DNA of 64,000 bases, from NCBI GenBank assembly GCA_032718475.1, contig JAUCBJ010006617.1:1-64000 (forward strand), in the 5' to 3' direction. Under the pieces are notes generated by a model. It was not told where the DNA came from. It saw nothing but the letters and a program-made list of their open reading frames with translations, and did no database searches. The translations under genes were made by a program, and so were the position numbers. The stretch's first letter is position 1, and each line of letters starts with the position of its first letter. Origin of the DNA: Nemertoderma westbladi (lineage: Eukaryota > Xenacoelomorpha > Nemertodermatida > Nemertodermatidae). Positions 46,136-56,873 of this stretch are shown one piece after another.

Positions 46136-48256
46136 CTAGAGGAAGCGAAATAATTTATTATTAAATTAGTAATATCTGACTCTTTGCGCCACCTAGAGGA
46201 AGCAAAATAATTTATTATTATATTAGCATTAGTTAACTCTTTGCGCCACCTAGAGAAAGCAAAGTAATTTATTATTCAATTAATATTAGCTGACTTTTTT
46301 TGCACAACTTAGAGGAAGCAAAATTATGTATTATTAAATTAATATTAGCCGATTCTTTTTGCGCCACTTATAGGAAGCAAAATTATTTATTATTAAATTA
46401 ATATTAGCCGACTCTTTGCGCCACCTAGAGGAAGCAAAATTATTTATTATTAAATTAATATAGCTGACTCATTACTCCACCTTGAGGAATCAAAATAATT
46501 TATTAATAAATTAATATTAGCTGATTCTTTGCGCCACCTAAAGGAAGCAAAATTATTTATTATTAAATTAATATTAGCCGACTCTTTGCGCCACCTAGAG
46601 GAAGCAAAATTATTTATTATTAAATAAATATTAGCTGACTCATTGCGCCACCTTGAGGAATCAAAATTATTTATTAATAAATTAATATTAGCCGACTCTT
46701 TGCGCCACCTAGAGGAAGCAAAATAATTTATTAATAAATCAATATTAGCCGACTCTTTGCGCCACCTAGAGGAAGCAAAATTATTTATTAATAAATTAAT
46801 ATTAGCCGACTCTTTGCGCCACCTTGAGGAATCAAAATAATTTATTAATAAATTAATATTAGCTGATTCTTTGCGCCATCTAGAGGAAGCAAAATTATTT
46901 ATTATTAAATTAATATTATCCGACTCTTTGCGCCACCTAGAGGAAGCAACATTATTTATTATTAAATTAATATTAGCTTACTCATTGCGCCACCTTGAGG
47001 AATCAAAATAATTTATTAATAAATTCATATTAGCTGATTCTATGCGCCACCTAGAGGAAGCAAAATTATTTATTATTAAATTAATATGGGCCGACTCTTT
47101 GCGCCACCTAGAGGAAGCAAAATTATTTATTATTAAATAAATATTAGCTGACTCATTGCGCCACCTTGAGGAATCAAAATTATTTATTAATAAATTAATA
47201 TTAGCTGATTCTTTGCGCCATCTAGAGGAAGCAAAATTATTTATTATTAAATTAATATTAGCCGACTCTTTGCGCCACCTAGAGGAAGCAAAATTATTTA
47301 TTATTAAATAAATATTAGCTGACTCATTGCGCCACCTTGAGGAATCAAAATTATTTATTAATAAATTAATATTAGCCGACTCTTTGCGCCACCTAGAGGA
47401 AGCAAAATAATTTATTAATAAATCAATATTAGCTGACTCATTGCGCCACCTTGAGGAATCAAAATAATTTATTAATAAATTAATATTAGCTGATTCTTTG
47501 CGCCATCTAGAGGAAGCAAAATTATTTATTATTAAATTAATATTAGCTTACTCATTGCGCCACCTTGAGGAATCAAAATAATTTATTAATAAATTCATAT
47601 TAGCTGATTCTATGCGCCACCTAGAGGAAGCAAAATTATTTATTATTAAATTAATATGGGCCGACTCTTTGCGCCACCTAGAGGAAGCAAAATTATTTAT
47701 TATTAAATAAATATTAGCTGACTCATTGCGCCACCTTGAGGAATCAAAATTATTTATTATTAAATTAATATTAGCTGACTCATTGCGCCACCTTGAGGAA
47801 TCAAGATTATTTATTAATAAATTAATATTAGCTGATTCTTTGCGCCATCTAGAGGAAGCAAAATTATTTATTATTAAATTAATATTAGCCGACTCTTTGC
47901 GCCACCTAGAGGAAGCAAAATTATTTATTATTAAATTAATATAGCTGATTCTTTGCGCCACCTAGAGGAAGCAAGATTATTTATTATTAAATTAATATTA
48001 GCCGACTCTTTGCGCCACCTAGAGGAAGCAAAATAATTTATTAATAAATCAATATTAGCTGACTCATTGCGCCACCTTGAGGAATCAAAATAATTTATTA
48101 ATAAATTAATATTAGCTGATTCTTTGCGCCATGTAGAGGAAGCAAAATTATTTATTAATAAATTAATATTAGCTGATTCTTTGCGCCATGTAGAGGAAGC
48201 AAAATTATTTATTATTAAATTAATATTAGCCGACTCTTTGCGCCACCTAGAGGAAG
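46136..48256. repeat. 57-bp satellite array in the laminin-G gene intron, about 37 copies
   Basis: GCGCC(A)CCTAGAGGAAGC recurs every 57 bp (for example 46186, 46243), with AT-rich filler TTATTTATTATTAAATTAAT. Three subtypes occur: CCACCTAGAGGAAGC (about half), CCACCTTGAGGAATC and CCATCTAGAGG, arranged in partly repeated blocks. The unit next to the exon contains the real splice acceptor. Reading frames of 19-residue repeats are a by-product of the period. Confidence 0.96.
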
Positions 48257-48500
48257 GACATACTCTTTTCTAAATCAAATTGGCATGTCATTACCGAAAA
48301 GTTGCGTTTCGACCGCAAAAAAATATTATAGATCCATCCTATAATGCCATTAGCAAATAGGTGTTACGAATTGTATGAAAAATATCCTCATATCCTCTAA
48401 TCTATATTGGGTTCTGTGCAGAATGAGTAATTACATCGGTTTATCATAATATATGATATGTGATAAACACTCACAGACTCACTAACTATCTCTCACTCAC
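48257..48500. other. Unique 5' part of the laminin-G intron
   Basis: Single-copy AT-rich sequence ending at the minus-strand donor G|GTGAGTGAG (48500). No further exon was recognised. Confidence 0.6.
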
Positions 48501-48604
48501 CAATATATATAATATCATCAATATTTAATCCAACAGAATCTCCTTTAGATCTGCCGCTAATAGCTTCTCCTCTGTCAACAATCAAAGAACCTCGTTTTCC
48601 ATTC
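48501..48604 (-). CDS. Laminin-G-like domain, internal exon
   Basis: A minus-strand exon of 104 bp: one base, 34 codons, one base. The peptide is NGKRGSLIVDRGEAISGRSK then GDSVGLNIDDIIYI, completing to IYIGG at the next exon. RGSL.VD...A.SG.S.....LN.D...YIGG is the middle of a laminin-G domain. The acceptor is CTTTTTATTTTTAG (48605-48618) and the donor G|GTGAGTGAG. Both sites are strong and the phase matches the next exon. The upstream exons would lie to the right, but that side is satellite and retrotransposons up to the window end. Confidence 0.82.
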
Positions 48605-48682
48605 CTAAAAATAAAAAGTCGAACTACATTTTGGTGGACAGGTTTCCAGTAATCGCATTTACAGATAATTATAGCATATTAT
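48605..48682. other. Intron between laminin-G exon and 46-bp array
   Basis: Contains the pyrimidine-rich minus-strand acceptor and about 60 bp of unique sequence. Confidence 0.6.
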
Positions 48683-51600
48683 AATATAGTAATAAACATT
48701 CCATTACAACTCACTACCTCCCATCCATAGTTAAGTAATAAACATTCCATTACAACTCACTACCTCCAATCCATAGTTAAGTAATAAACATTCCATTACA
48801 ACTCACTACCACCCATCCATAGTTAAGTAATAGGTATTCCATTACAACTCACTACCACCCATCCATAGTTAAGTAATAAACATTCCATTACAACTCACTA
48901 CCTCCAATCCATAGTTAAGTAATAAACATTCCATTACAACTCACTACCTCCCATCCATAGTTAAGTAATAAACATTCCATTACAACTCACTACCTCCAAT
49001 CCATAGTTAAGCAATAAACATTCCATTACAACTCACTACCTCCCATCCATAGTTAAGTAATAGGTATTCCATTACAACTCACTACCACCCATCCATAGTT
49101 AAGTAATAAACATTCCATTACAACTCACTACCTCCAATCCATAGTTAAGTAATAAACATTCCATTACAACTCACTACCTCCAATCCATAGTTAAGTAATA
49201 GGTATTCCATTACAACTCACTACCACCCATCCATAGTTAAGTAATAAACATTCCATTACAACTCACTACCTCCAATCCATAGTTAAGTAATAAACATTCC
49301 ATTACAACTCACTACCTCCCATCCATAGTTAAGTAATAAACATTCCATTACAACTCACTACCTCCAATCCATAGTTAAGTAATAAACATTCCATTACAAC
49401 TCACTACCTCCAATCCATAGTTAAGTAATAAACATTCCATTACAACTCACTACCTCCCATCCATAGTTAAGTAATAAACATTCCATTACAACTCACTACC
49501 TCCCATCCATAGTTAAGTAATAAACATTCCATTACAACTCACTACCTCCCATCCATAGTTAAGTAATAAACATTCCATTACAACTCACTACCTCCAATCC
49601 ATAGTTAAGTAATAAACATTCCATTACAACTCACTCCTTCCCATCCATAGTTAAGTAATAAACATTCCATTACAACTCACTACCTCCCATCCATAGTTAA
49701 GCAATAAACATTCCATTACAACTCACTACCTCCCATCCATAGTTAAGTAATAAACATTCCATTACAACTCACTACCTCCCATTCATAGTTAAGTAATAAA
49801 CATTCCATTACAATTCACTACCTCCCATCCATAGTTAAGTAATAAACATTCCATTACAACTCACTACCTCCAATCCATAGTTAACTAATAAACATTCCAT
49901 TACAACTCACTACCTCCAATCCATAGTTAACTAATAAACATTCCATTACAACTCACTACCTCCCATCCATAGTTAAGTAATAAACATTCCATTACAACTC
50001 ACTACCTCCAATCCATAGTTAAGTAATAAACATTCCATTACAACTCACTACCTCCCATCCATAGTTAAGTAATAAACATTCCATTACAACTTACTACCTC
50101 CCATCCATAGTTAAGTAATAAACATTCCATTACAACTCACTACCTCCCATCCATAGTTAAGTAATAAACATTCCATTACAACTCACTACCTCCAATCCAT
50201 AGTTAACTAATAAACATTCCATTACAACTCACTACCTCCCATCCATAGTTAAGTAATAAACATTCCATTACAACTCACTACCTCCAATCCATAGTTAACT
50301 AATAAACATTCCATTACAACTCACTACCTCCAATCCATAGTTAACTAATAAACATTCCATTACAACTCACTACCTCCCATCCATAGTTAAGTAATAAACA
50401 TTCCATTACAACTCACTACCTCCAATCCATAGTTAAGTAATAAACATTCCATTACAACTCACTACCTCCCATCCATAGTTAAGTAATAAACATTCCATTA
50501 CAACTTACTACCTCCCATCCATAGTTAAGTAATAAACATTCCATTACAACTCACTACCTCCCATCCATAGTTAAGTAATAAACATTCCATTACAACTCAC
50601 TACCTCCAATCCATAGTTAACTAATAAACATTCCATTACAACTCACTACCTCCCATCCATAGTTAAGTAATAAACATTCCATTACAACTCACTACCTCCC
50701 ATCCATAGTTAAGTAATAAACATTCCATTACAACTCACTACCTCCCATCCATAGTTAAGTAATAAACATTCCATTACAACTCACTACCTCCCATCCATAG
50801 TTAAGTAATAAACATTCCATTACAACTCACTACCTCCAATCCATAGTTAACTAATAAACATTCCATTACAACTCACTACCTCCCATCCATAGTTAAGTAA
50901 TAAACATTCCATTACAACTCACTACCACCCATCCATAGTTAAGTAATAAACATTCCATTACAACTCACTACCTCCCATCCATAGTTAAGTAATAAACATT
51001 CCATTACAACTCACTACCTCCCATCCATAGTTAAGTAATAAACATTCCATTACAACTCACTACCTCCCATCCATAGTTAAGTAATAAACATTCCATTACA
51101 ACTCACTACCTCCCATCCATAGTTAAGTAATAAACATTCCATTACAACTCACTACCTCCCATCCATAGTTAAGCAATAAACATTCCATTACAACTCACTA
51201 CCTCCCATCCATAGTTAAGTAATAAACATTCCATTACAACTCACTACCTCCAATCCATAGTTAAGTAATAAACATTCCATTACAACTCACTACCTCCAAT
51301 CCATAGTTAAGTAATAAACATTCCATTACAACTCACTACCTCCAATCCATAGTTAAGTAATAAACATTCCATTACAACTCACTACCTCCAATCCATAGTT
51401 AACTAATAAACATTCCATTACAACTCACTACGTCCCATCCATAGTTAAGTAATAAACATTCCATTACAACTCACTACCACCCATCCATAGTTAAGCAATA
51501 AACATTCCATTACAACTCACTACCTCCCATCCATAGTTAAGTAATAAACATTCCATTACAACTCACTACCTCCAATCCATAGTTAAGTAATAAACATTCC

Positions 51601-52482
51601 ATTACAACTCACTACCTCCAATCCATAGTTAAGTAATAAACATTCCATTACAACTCACTACGTCCCATCCATAGTTAAGTAATAAACATTCCATTACAAC
51701 TCACTACCTCCAATCCATAGTTAAGTAATAAACATTCCATTACAACTCACTACCTCCAATCCATAGTTAAGTAATAAACATTCCATTACAACTCACTACC
51801 TCCAATCCATAGTTAACTAATAAACATTCCATTACAACTCACTACGTCCCATCCATAGTTAAGTAACAAACATTCCATTACAACTCACTACCTCCCATCC
51901 ATAGTTAAGTAATAAACATTCCATTACAACTCACTACCTCCAATCCATAGTTAAGTAATAAACATTCCATTACAACTCACTACGTCCCATCCATAGTTAA
52001 GTAATAAACATTCCATTACAACTCACTACCTCCAATCCATAGTTAAGTAATAAACATTCCATTACAACTCACTACCTCCAATCCATAGTTAACTAATAAA
52101 CATTCCATTACAACTCACTACGTCCCATCCATAGTTAAGTAACAAACATTCCATTACAACTCACTACCTCCCATCCATAGTTAAGTAATAAACATTCCAT
52201 TACAACTCACTACCTCCAATCCATAGTTAAGTAATAAACATTCCATTACAACTCATTACGTCCCATCCATAGTTAAGTAATAAACATTCCATTACAACTC
52301 ACTACGTCCCATCCATAGTTAAGTAATAAACATTCCATTACAACTCACTACCACCCATCCATAGTAAGTAATAAACATTCCATTACAACTCACTACCTCC
52401 AATCCATAGTTAACTAATAAACATTCCATTACAACTCACTACGTCCCATCCATAGTTAAGTAACAAACATTCCATTACAACT
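48683..52482. repeat. 46-bp satellite array, about 82 copies
   Basis: The unit starts AATAAACATTCCATTACAAC and ends ATCCATAGTTAAGT. Variants are CTCCAATCC/CTCCCATCC/CACCCATCC/CGTCCCATCC, TAGGTATTCC for AAACATTCC, and TTAACT for TTAAGT. Some variants recur in blocks, showing local higher-order duplication. The right end is cut by the Copia LTR in mid-unit at CAACT|TGTTATG. Confidence 0.97.
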
Positions 52483-52769
52483 TGTTATGATTAACTCATT
52501 GAATAAGATATTCAATAAAAGACAATAAACTCTGAACTGAGACTAGATAGACTAATTAATAATTAGATAGATTCACTTTATTGATTTATATTGTATACGA
52601 CCTACTATACTTAAATGTATCAGTTGTTTGCAGCTGTTAGGCATTCAGCTGTAACAGGGATGTATTAGTATTTTCTGTTACTGTCTCTGCTTTACGTTTC
52701 TCATATATATTATCTTATTATATTACCTTTCATTACCTTTCGTATTATACATTGATTTAATTCTTAACA
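52483..52769 (+). repeat. Copia 5' LTR (287 bp)
   Basis: It starts TGTTATGATT and ends CTTAACA, with TGTTA/TAACA inverted termini. The left border interrupts the 46-bp unit, and the right border abuts the primer site. Confidence 0.75.
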
Positions 52770-52780
52770 TGGTAGCAGAG
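52770..52780 (+). promoter_or_regulatory. Primer-binding site, initiator Met tRNA
   Basis: TGGTAGCAGAG is complementary to the 3' end of eukaryotic initiator tRNA-Met (CTCTGCTACCA), the usual Copia primer. It lies immediately after the LTR. Confidence 0.8.
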
Positions 52781-52909
52781 CGTGAAAAGATCAATAATGT
52801 AATTAAAATATTCGTAAATTTTAATGTCTGTAATTAAATGAATAAAATTAATTATTAAAAAAAAAAAATATTTTTAAAATTGTATTGAAATATTTGAGTA
52901 CTGGATCTT

Positions 52910-55900
52910 ATGTCTAGAACAAGTTCAATAAAGAATCCTCCTCGCTTTGATCCCGAGGTGGATGATTACATATATTGGAAGAAAGAGCTGGCAATATGGG
53001 GTAGTGTGACGGATATTCCGGCCCCAAAGAGAGCAGGGATGGTGGTACTCAGTTTGGTTGGGCGCGCTAAAGAAAGGGGTTTGAATCTAACTGCCCATGA
53101 GTTAAATGTTGAGGGTGGATTAGAAACTCTTTTACAACTATTAGACGAAGCATTTCAAACGCCAGCCGATGATAGGGCTTACTCAGCATACATGAAATTT
53201 AAAGAAAATAGACGGGAGTCACATATATCAATGAGAGACTATGTTCTGCAATTTGAAAAGTTGTATGCCGAAATGAGACAATATGACATGACTCTCAGTG
53301 ATGTAGTTTTAGCTTCTGAATTGTTGTACAATGCTAATGTTGATGAACGAGAAAGACGAATGATACTTGCATCATCGACATTGAAGTTCAATGATATAAA
53401 ATCGACGATACTTCGAACTTATTCTGGAATGTCTTCAGCTGCAGGATGTGATCGAGTAATTAAAACGGAAGAGGTATTTGAGACGCAGAGCTTAGGCATG
53501 GACAATCATGGGAACAATCAGAATCAAGGCTGTTTTTGGAATAGAAAACAAAATTGGGGGAATCGTGGTAGATCGTTTCGTGGTGGTTATCAGCGTGGAC
53601 GAGGCCGACAGATTGGGAATAATTTCAATGAATTTAGGAGATCAGGACCAGGACCATCAGCAGCATATAGATGTTCTGTATGCGATTCGTCCATGCATTG
53701 GTATCGCGATTGTCCACATAAGGAGCAATGTGCAGAACAACCATCAACATCGTTCATGGTTATATCATCACATTCCTTGTGTCTGCATGTGGATGAGAAG
53801 GATTATGATTTTTTACCAAGAGGTATAATTGACACTGCTTGTACAAAAACAGTGGCAGGTTACAAGTGGTATTCAATGTATTGTTGTTGGATCAGAAAGA
53901 ATTGTGATGTTGAGGTGGAAACGTTTTCTACAAATGCAGGATTTACATTTGGAGGTGGTGAGCAGTGCAAGGCTATGTTCTGTACGATTATCCCCGTTTG
54001 GATTGCGGGTAAGAAACATACCTTAAAGGTAGAGATTATTGCAGGTGATCTACCTTTACTGATTTCAGTTGAATCATTGAAGAAGATGGATGCAATCATT
54101 AATTTTACGAACCATACAATGAGTGTAAGAAGTGACTTGGTATCTCTAAAAGAAATTCAGTCTGGACACTATACTATTGATTTGTTTAACTCTAAGTTAA
54201 GTGACTGCGATTCAGTTCTAGTTGTTAACTTAAATAAGGAGTCAATACTAAAATTACATAACCAATTCGGACATCCGACCTGTGATAAGTTGGGTTCATT
54301 GTTAACCAACAGTGGTCAGGCATTTGATAGAAATCATGTAGTCGAAATCAGTGAAAGTTGTGAAAGTTGTCAACTATACAAACGAATGAAGCCAAAGCCG
54401 ATAGTTACTCTACCTATGGCCAATGAATTTAATGAAATGCTGGCCATTGATCTAACTCATATTAAAGACCAGCAACGTGGTTCCTTTTGGGCAATACATA
54501 TAATTGATATGTATACACGCTTCAGCATGGTTTTAAGAATTATGGATAAGCAAAGTACGACTATACAACGTTGTATATTAGATAACTGGATGTCATTATT
54601 TGGCAATTCAAGAGCGATATTGACTGATAACGGTGGTGAGTTTGCTGCGGCTTCATTCACAGAAATGTGTGATTATTTAAACATTGAACATCTTTCAACA
54701 GTGCCTTATTGCCCATTTTCTAATGGTGTTGTAGAAAGACACAATGGTACAATAAAGGAGATATATTATAAGGTCAGTTTGACAGAGAAAGATTTAACTA
54801 TTGATTCAATTCTCCGCATGGCTTGCTTTGCTAAGAACTGTAATCACAACAATTCTGGATTTTCTCCTTATCAATTAGTATTCGGTAAAAACCCTAGAAT
54901 AAATTCAGCAATCAATGACGACGTACTACCTTTGGAACCAGCACCTGTCGGGACAACATTCGAAAAACATCTTAGGTGTCTCAGGGAAACAAGAATAGCA
55001 TACACACAAGTGGAAAATTCTGAACGAATTCGAAGAGCGTTGAGATGTATTACACGAGAAACAGGCCAGACGTTTAAAGAAGGTGAGTCAGTATATTTCC
55101 GACATCATAACAATCGCCGGTGGAGTGGTCCGGCGCGTGTTGTAAGTCAAGATGGAACTGAAGTGTTAGTAAAGCATGGTTGTAGATATCTACGCTGTCA
55201 TCGAGATGAATTGAGACGGAATAATAGCCAAGATATTTCTGTCTCTAATACTGAGGTTCCAGGAAATATAGGACAGCAAAATCATGAAAGTAAAAAAATT
55301 CAGGTAGACGGCAAAAATGACATGTCAGATGATGATGAAACCGAAAGTAATGATGAATTAGATGATAATAATGTTGATGACCTTTTACATGGTGCAACAG
55401 GAGACTCAACTATCCAACCTGGGAACTCTGAACCATTGAGAAGATCGACACGTCAGCGAAATGAACCAGATAGATTTGTATCAATGTTTGTTAGAGCAAA
55501 GGAAGAGAAGGACACACCAAAATTTGATAATGCGAAATATAAGGAATATAAATCATGGGTTGACAACAATGCTTTTGAAGAAATTAATGAAGACGATATT
55601 AAAGGCAATTCTACTGTGATTTCGACACGGTGGGTATTGACATACAAAGGAGATGGGGACGAGAAGTACCCTAAGGCACGTTTAGTAGCAAGGGGATTTG
55701 AGGATACAGATGATGTCTTAGGTTATGCCCCAACTGTAACTAAGTATTCAATGAGAATTGCGTTGTCAATTGCTAGTGATGATGACTGGTCGGCAGTTGT
55801 TGTTGATTTTAAGACGGCCTTTTTGCAGGGTCATCAGATACAACGAGATGTTTATTTAATCCCTCCAAAAGGCGTCCCATTGACGTATGGTAGTAAAACG

Positions 55901-56578
55901 TTATGGAAATTACGAAAATGTGTTTATGGTTTAACAGAGGCTTCGAGACAATGGTATGGAAAGGTTAAGGATGAAATATTGAAACTTGGTGGTATAATGT
56001 CTAAAATGGATAATGCAATGTTTATATTCAAAAGTGTTGATAATGTTGTGGGGGTTATTGGACTGCATGTTGATGATGTTCTATTGGCTGGAACTCCATC
56101 TATGGTTAATGCGATTGTAGAAAAGTTGGATTCTATATTCAAAATAGGAAAGATTAAAAAGGTCAATAGCGAATGGGTAGAATTTCTAGGTCTCCAGATT
56201 CGGAAAAGAGATTCCCGATTTGAAATTTCACAGGCGAAATATGTGGATCAACTAGAGTGTCTGAATGTTAGTGACACTGTCAGAATTGGTTGTGAGTCGG
56301 AAACTGCAAGGACGGCAGTTGGTAAACTTATGTGGCTTTGCACGACAAGTCGCCCAGATATATCCTTCTCTGTGAGTCGATTGGCATCATGCACTAGTAC
56401 AGCTACGGTCTCTGATTTAAACAAACTTAACAAATTGATTCGTACAGTGAAGTCCCAGCCATTTATACTTCCACTCTTAAGAGATATGTCCGATTGTATA
56501 ACAGTGTATGTTGATGCATCCTTTGGTAATCCATCTTGGGGTGGGTACATTCTACTCTGGGGTAGAGCTGTGATGTAA
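52910..56578 (+). CDS. Copia gag-pol polyprotein, truncated in RNase H
   Basis: 1222 codons, ATG at 52910, no internal stop. Gag occupies residues 1 to about 250. The zinc knuckle CSVCDSSMHWYRDC (CX2CX4HX4C) is at 255-268. The protease has IDTACTKTV with Asp at 308, a variant of the usual D-S/T-G. GAG-pre-integrase has LHNQFGHPTCDKL and CESCQLYKRMKPKP. Integrase has D514 (AIDLTHIKD), D573 (LTDNGGEFA) and E609 (VVERHNG), exact DD35E spacing. RT has RWVLTYKG, KARLVARGFED, VDFKTAFLQG, and LHVDDVLLAG with D1055 and D1056. RNase H starts at VYVDASFGNPSWGGYILLW and ends abruptly at a stop. Catalytic residues up to RT are intact, but loss of RNase H and the 3' LTR makes the copy immobile on its own. 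Confidence 0.95.
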   Translation: MSRTSSIKNPPRFDPEVDDYIYWKKELAIWGSVTDIPAPKRAGMVVLSLVGRAKERGLNLTAHELNVEGGLETLLQLLDEAFQTPADDRAYSAYMKFKENRRESHISMRDYVLQFEKLYAEMRQYDMTLSDVVLASELLYNANVDERERRMILASSTLKFNDIKSTILRTYSGMSSAAGCDRVIKTEEVFETQSLGMDNHGNNQNQGCFWNRKQNWGNRGRSFRGGYQRGRGRQIGNNFNEFRRSGPGPSAAYRCSVCDSSMHWYRDCPHKEQCAEQPSTSFMVISSHSLCLHVDEKDYDFLPRGIIDTACTKTVAGYKWYSMYCCWIRKNCDVEVETFSTNAGFTFGGGEQCKAMFCTIIPVWIAGKKHTLKVEIIAGDLPLLISVESLKKMDAIINFTNHTMSVRSDLVSLKEIQSGHYTIDLFNSKLSDCDSVLVVNLNKESILKLHNQFGHPTCDKLGSLLTNSGQAFDRNHVVEISESCESCQLYKRMKPKPIVTLPMANEFNEMLAIDLTHIKDQQRGSFWAIHIIDMYTRFSMVLRIMDKQSTTIQRCILDNWMSLFGNSRAILTDNGGEFAAASFTEMCDYLNIEHLSTVPYCPFSNGVVERHNGTIKEIYYKVSLTEKDLTIDSILRMACFAKNCNHNNSGFSPYQLVFGKNPRINSAINDDVLPLEPAPVGTTFEKHLRCLRETRIAYTQVENSERIRRALRCITRETGQTFKEGESVYFRHHNNRRWSGPARVVSQDGTEVLVKHGCRYLRCHRDELRRNNSQDISVSNTEVPGNIGQQNHESKKIQVDGKNDMSDDDETESNDELDDNNVDDLLHGATGDSTIQPGNSEPLRRSTRQRNEPDRFVSMFVRAKEEKDTPKFDNAKYKEYKSWVDNNAFEEINEDDIKGNSTVISTRWVLTYKGDGDEKYPKARLVARGFEDTDDVLGYAPTVTKYSMRIALSIASDDDWSAVVVDFKTAFLQGHQIQRDVYLIPPKGVPLTYGSKTLWKLRKCVYGLTEASRQWYGKVKDEILKLGGIMSKMDNAMFIFKSVDNVVGVIGLHVDDVLLAGTPSMVNAIVEKLDSIFKIGKIKKVNSEWVEFLGLQIRKRDSRFEISQAKYVDQLECLNVSDTVRIGCESETARTAVGKLMWLCTTSRPDISFSVSRLASCTSTATVSDLNKLNKLIRTVKSQPFILPLLRDMSDCITVYVDASFGNPSWGGYILLWGRAVM

Positions 56579-56873
56579 TAATACCGGTTACCTTTCTGTA
56601 GGTTTTAATAAACTAAAAAAACAAAGACTGACTGATCAGATTACCGGTAGTAAACACCAGTAGCCTGAACCTAGGCCTAGCACATAATATCAATATATGA
56701 CAATCACCCATCACCAAAATTCTAACATAAAATTACTCCTCTCTGTCAGTTAGGGTTCCAATCATCCCTTTAAACTTAATAATAGCGAAATTAATATCTC
56801 AAACACCCGTCACCATAATTATATTTGAATTTTATTATTGTTGAATTATTATTGAATTCTTTCTATCTCATAA
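56579..56873. other. Junction between Copia and Gypsy remnants
   Basis: AT-rich. It may hold the 3' UTR or LTR remnant of the minus-strand Gypsy. I could not match it to any second LTR. Confidence 0.4.

Larger units (their letters stand above)
52483..56578 (+). mobile_element. Ty1/Copia retrotransposon, 3'-truncated
   Basis: A 5' LTR (52483-52769), an initiator-Met tRNA primer site (52770-52780) and a single gag-pol frame. The RNase H end, polypurine tract and 3' LTR are missing, so no target duplication can be checked. It sits at the edge of the 46-bp satellite in the laminin-G gene's upstream intron, antisense to that gene. Confidence 0.92.

Noticed and set aside
47548-47961. 137-codon frame in the 57-bp array
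   Set aside because: The period of 57 gives 19-residue repeats automatically. The array is intronic and lacks any other sign of coding.
48683-52482. CRISPR-like regular repeat
   Set aside because: Units are contiguous with no unique spacers, and the host is an animal.
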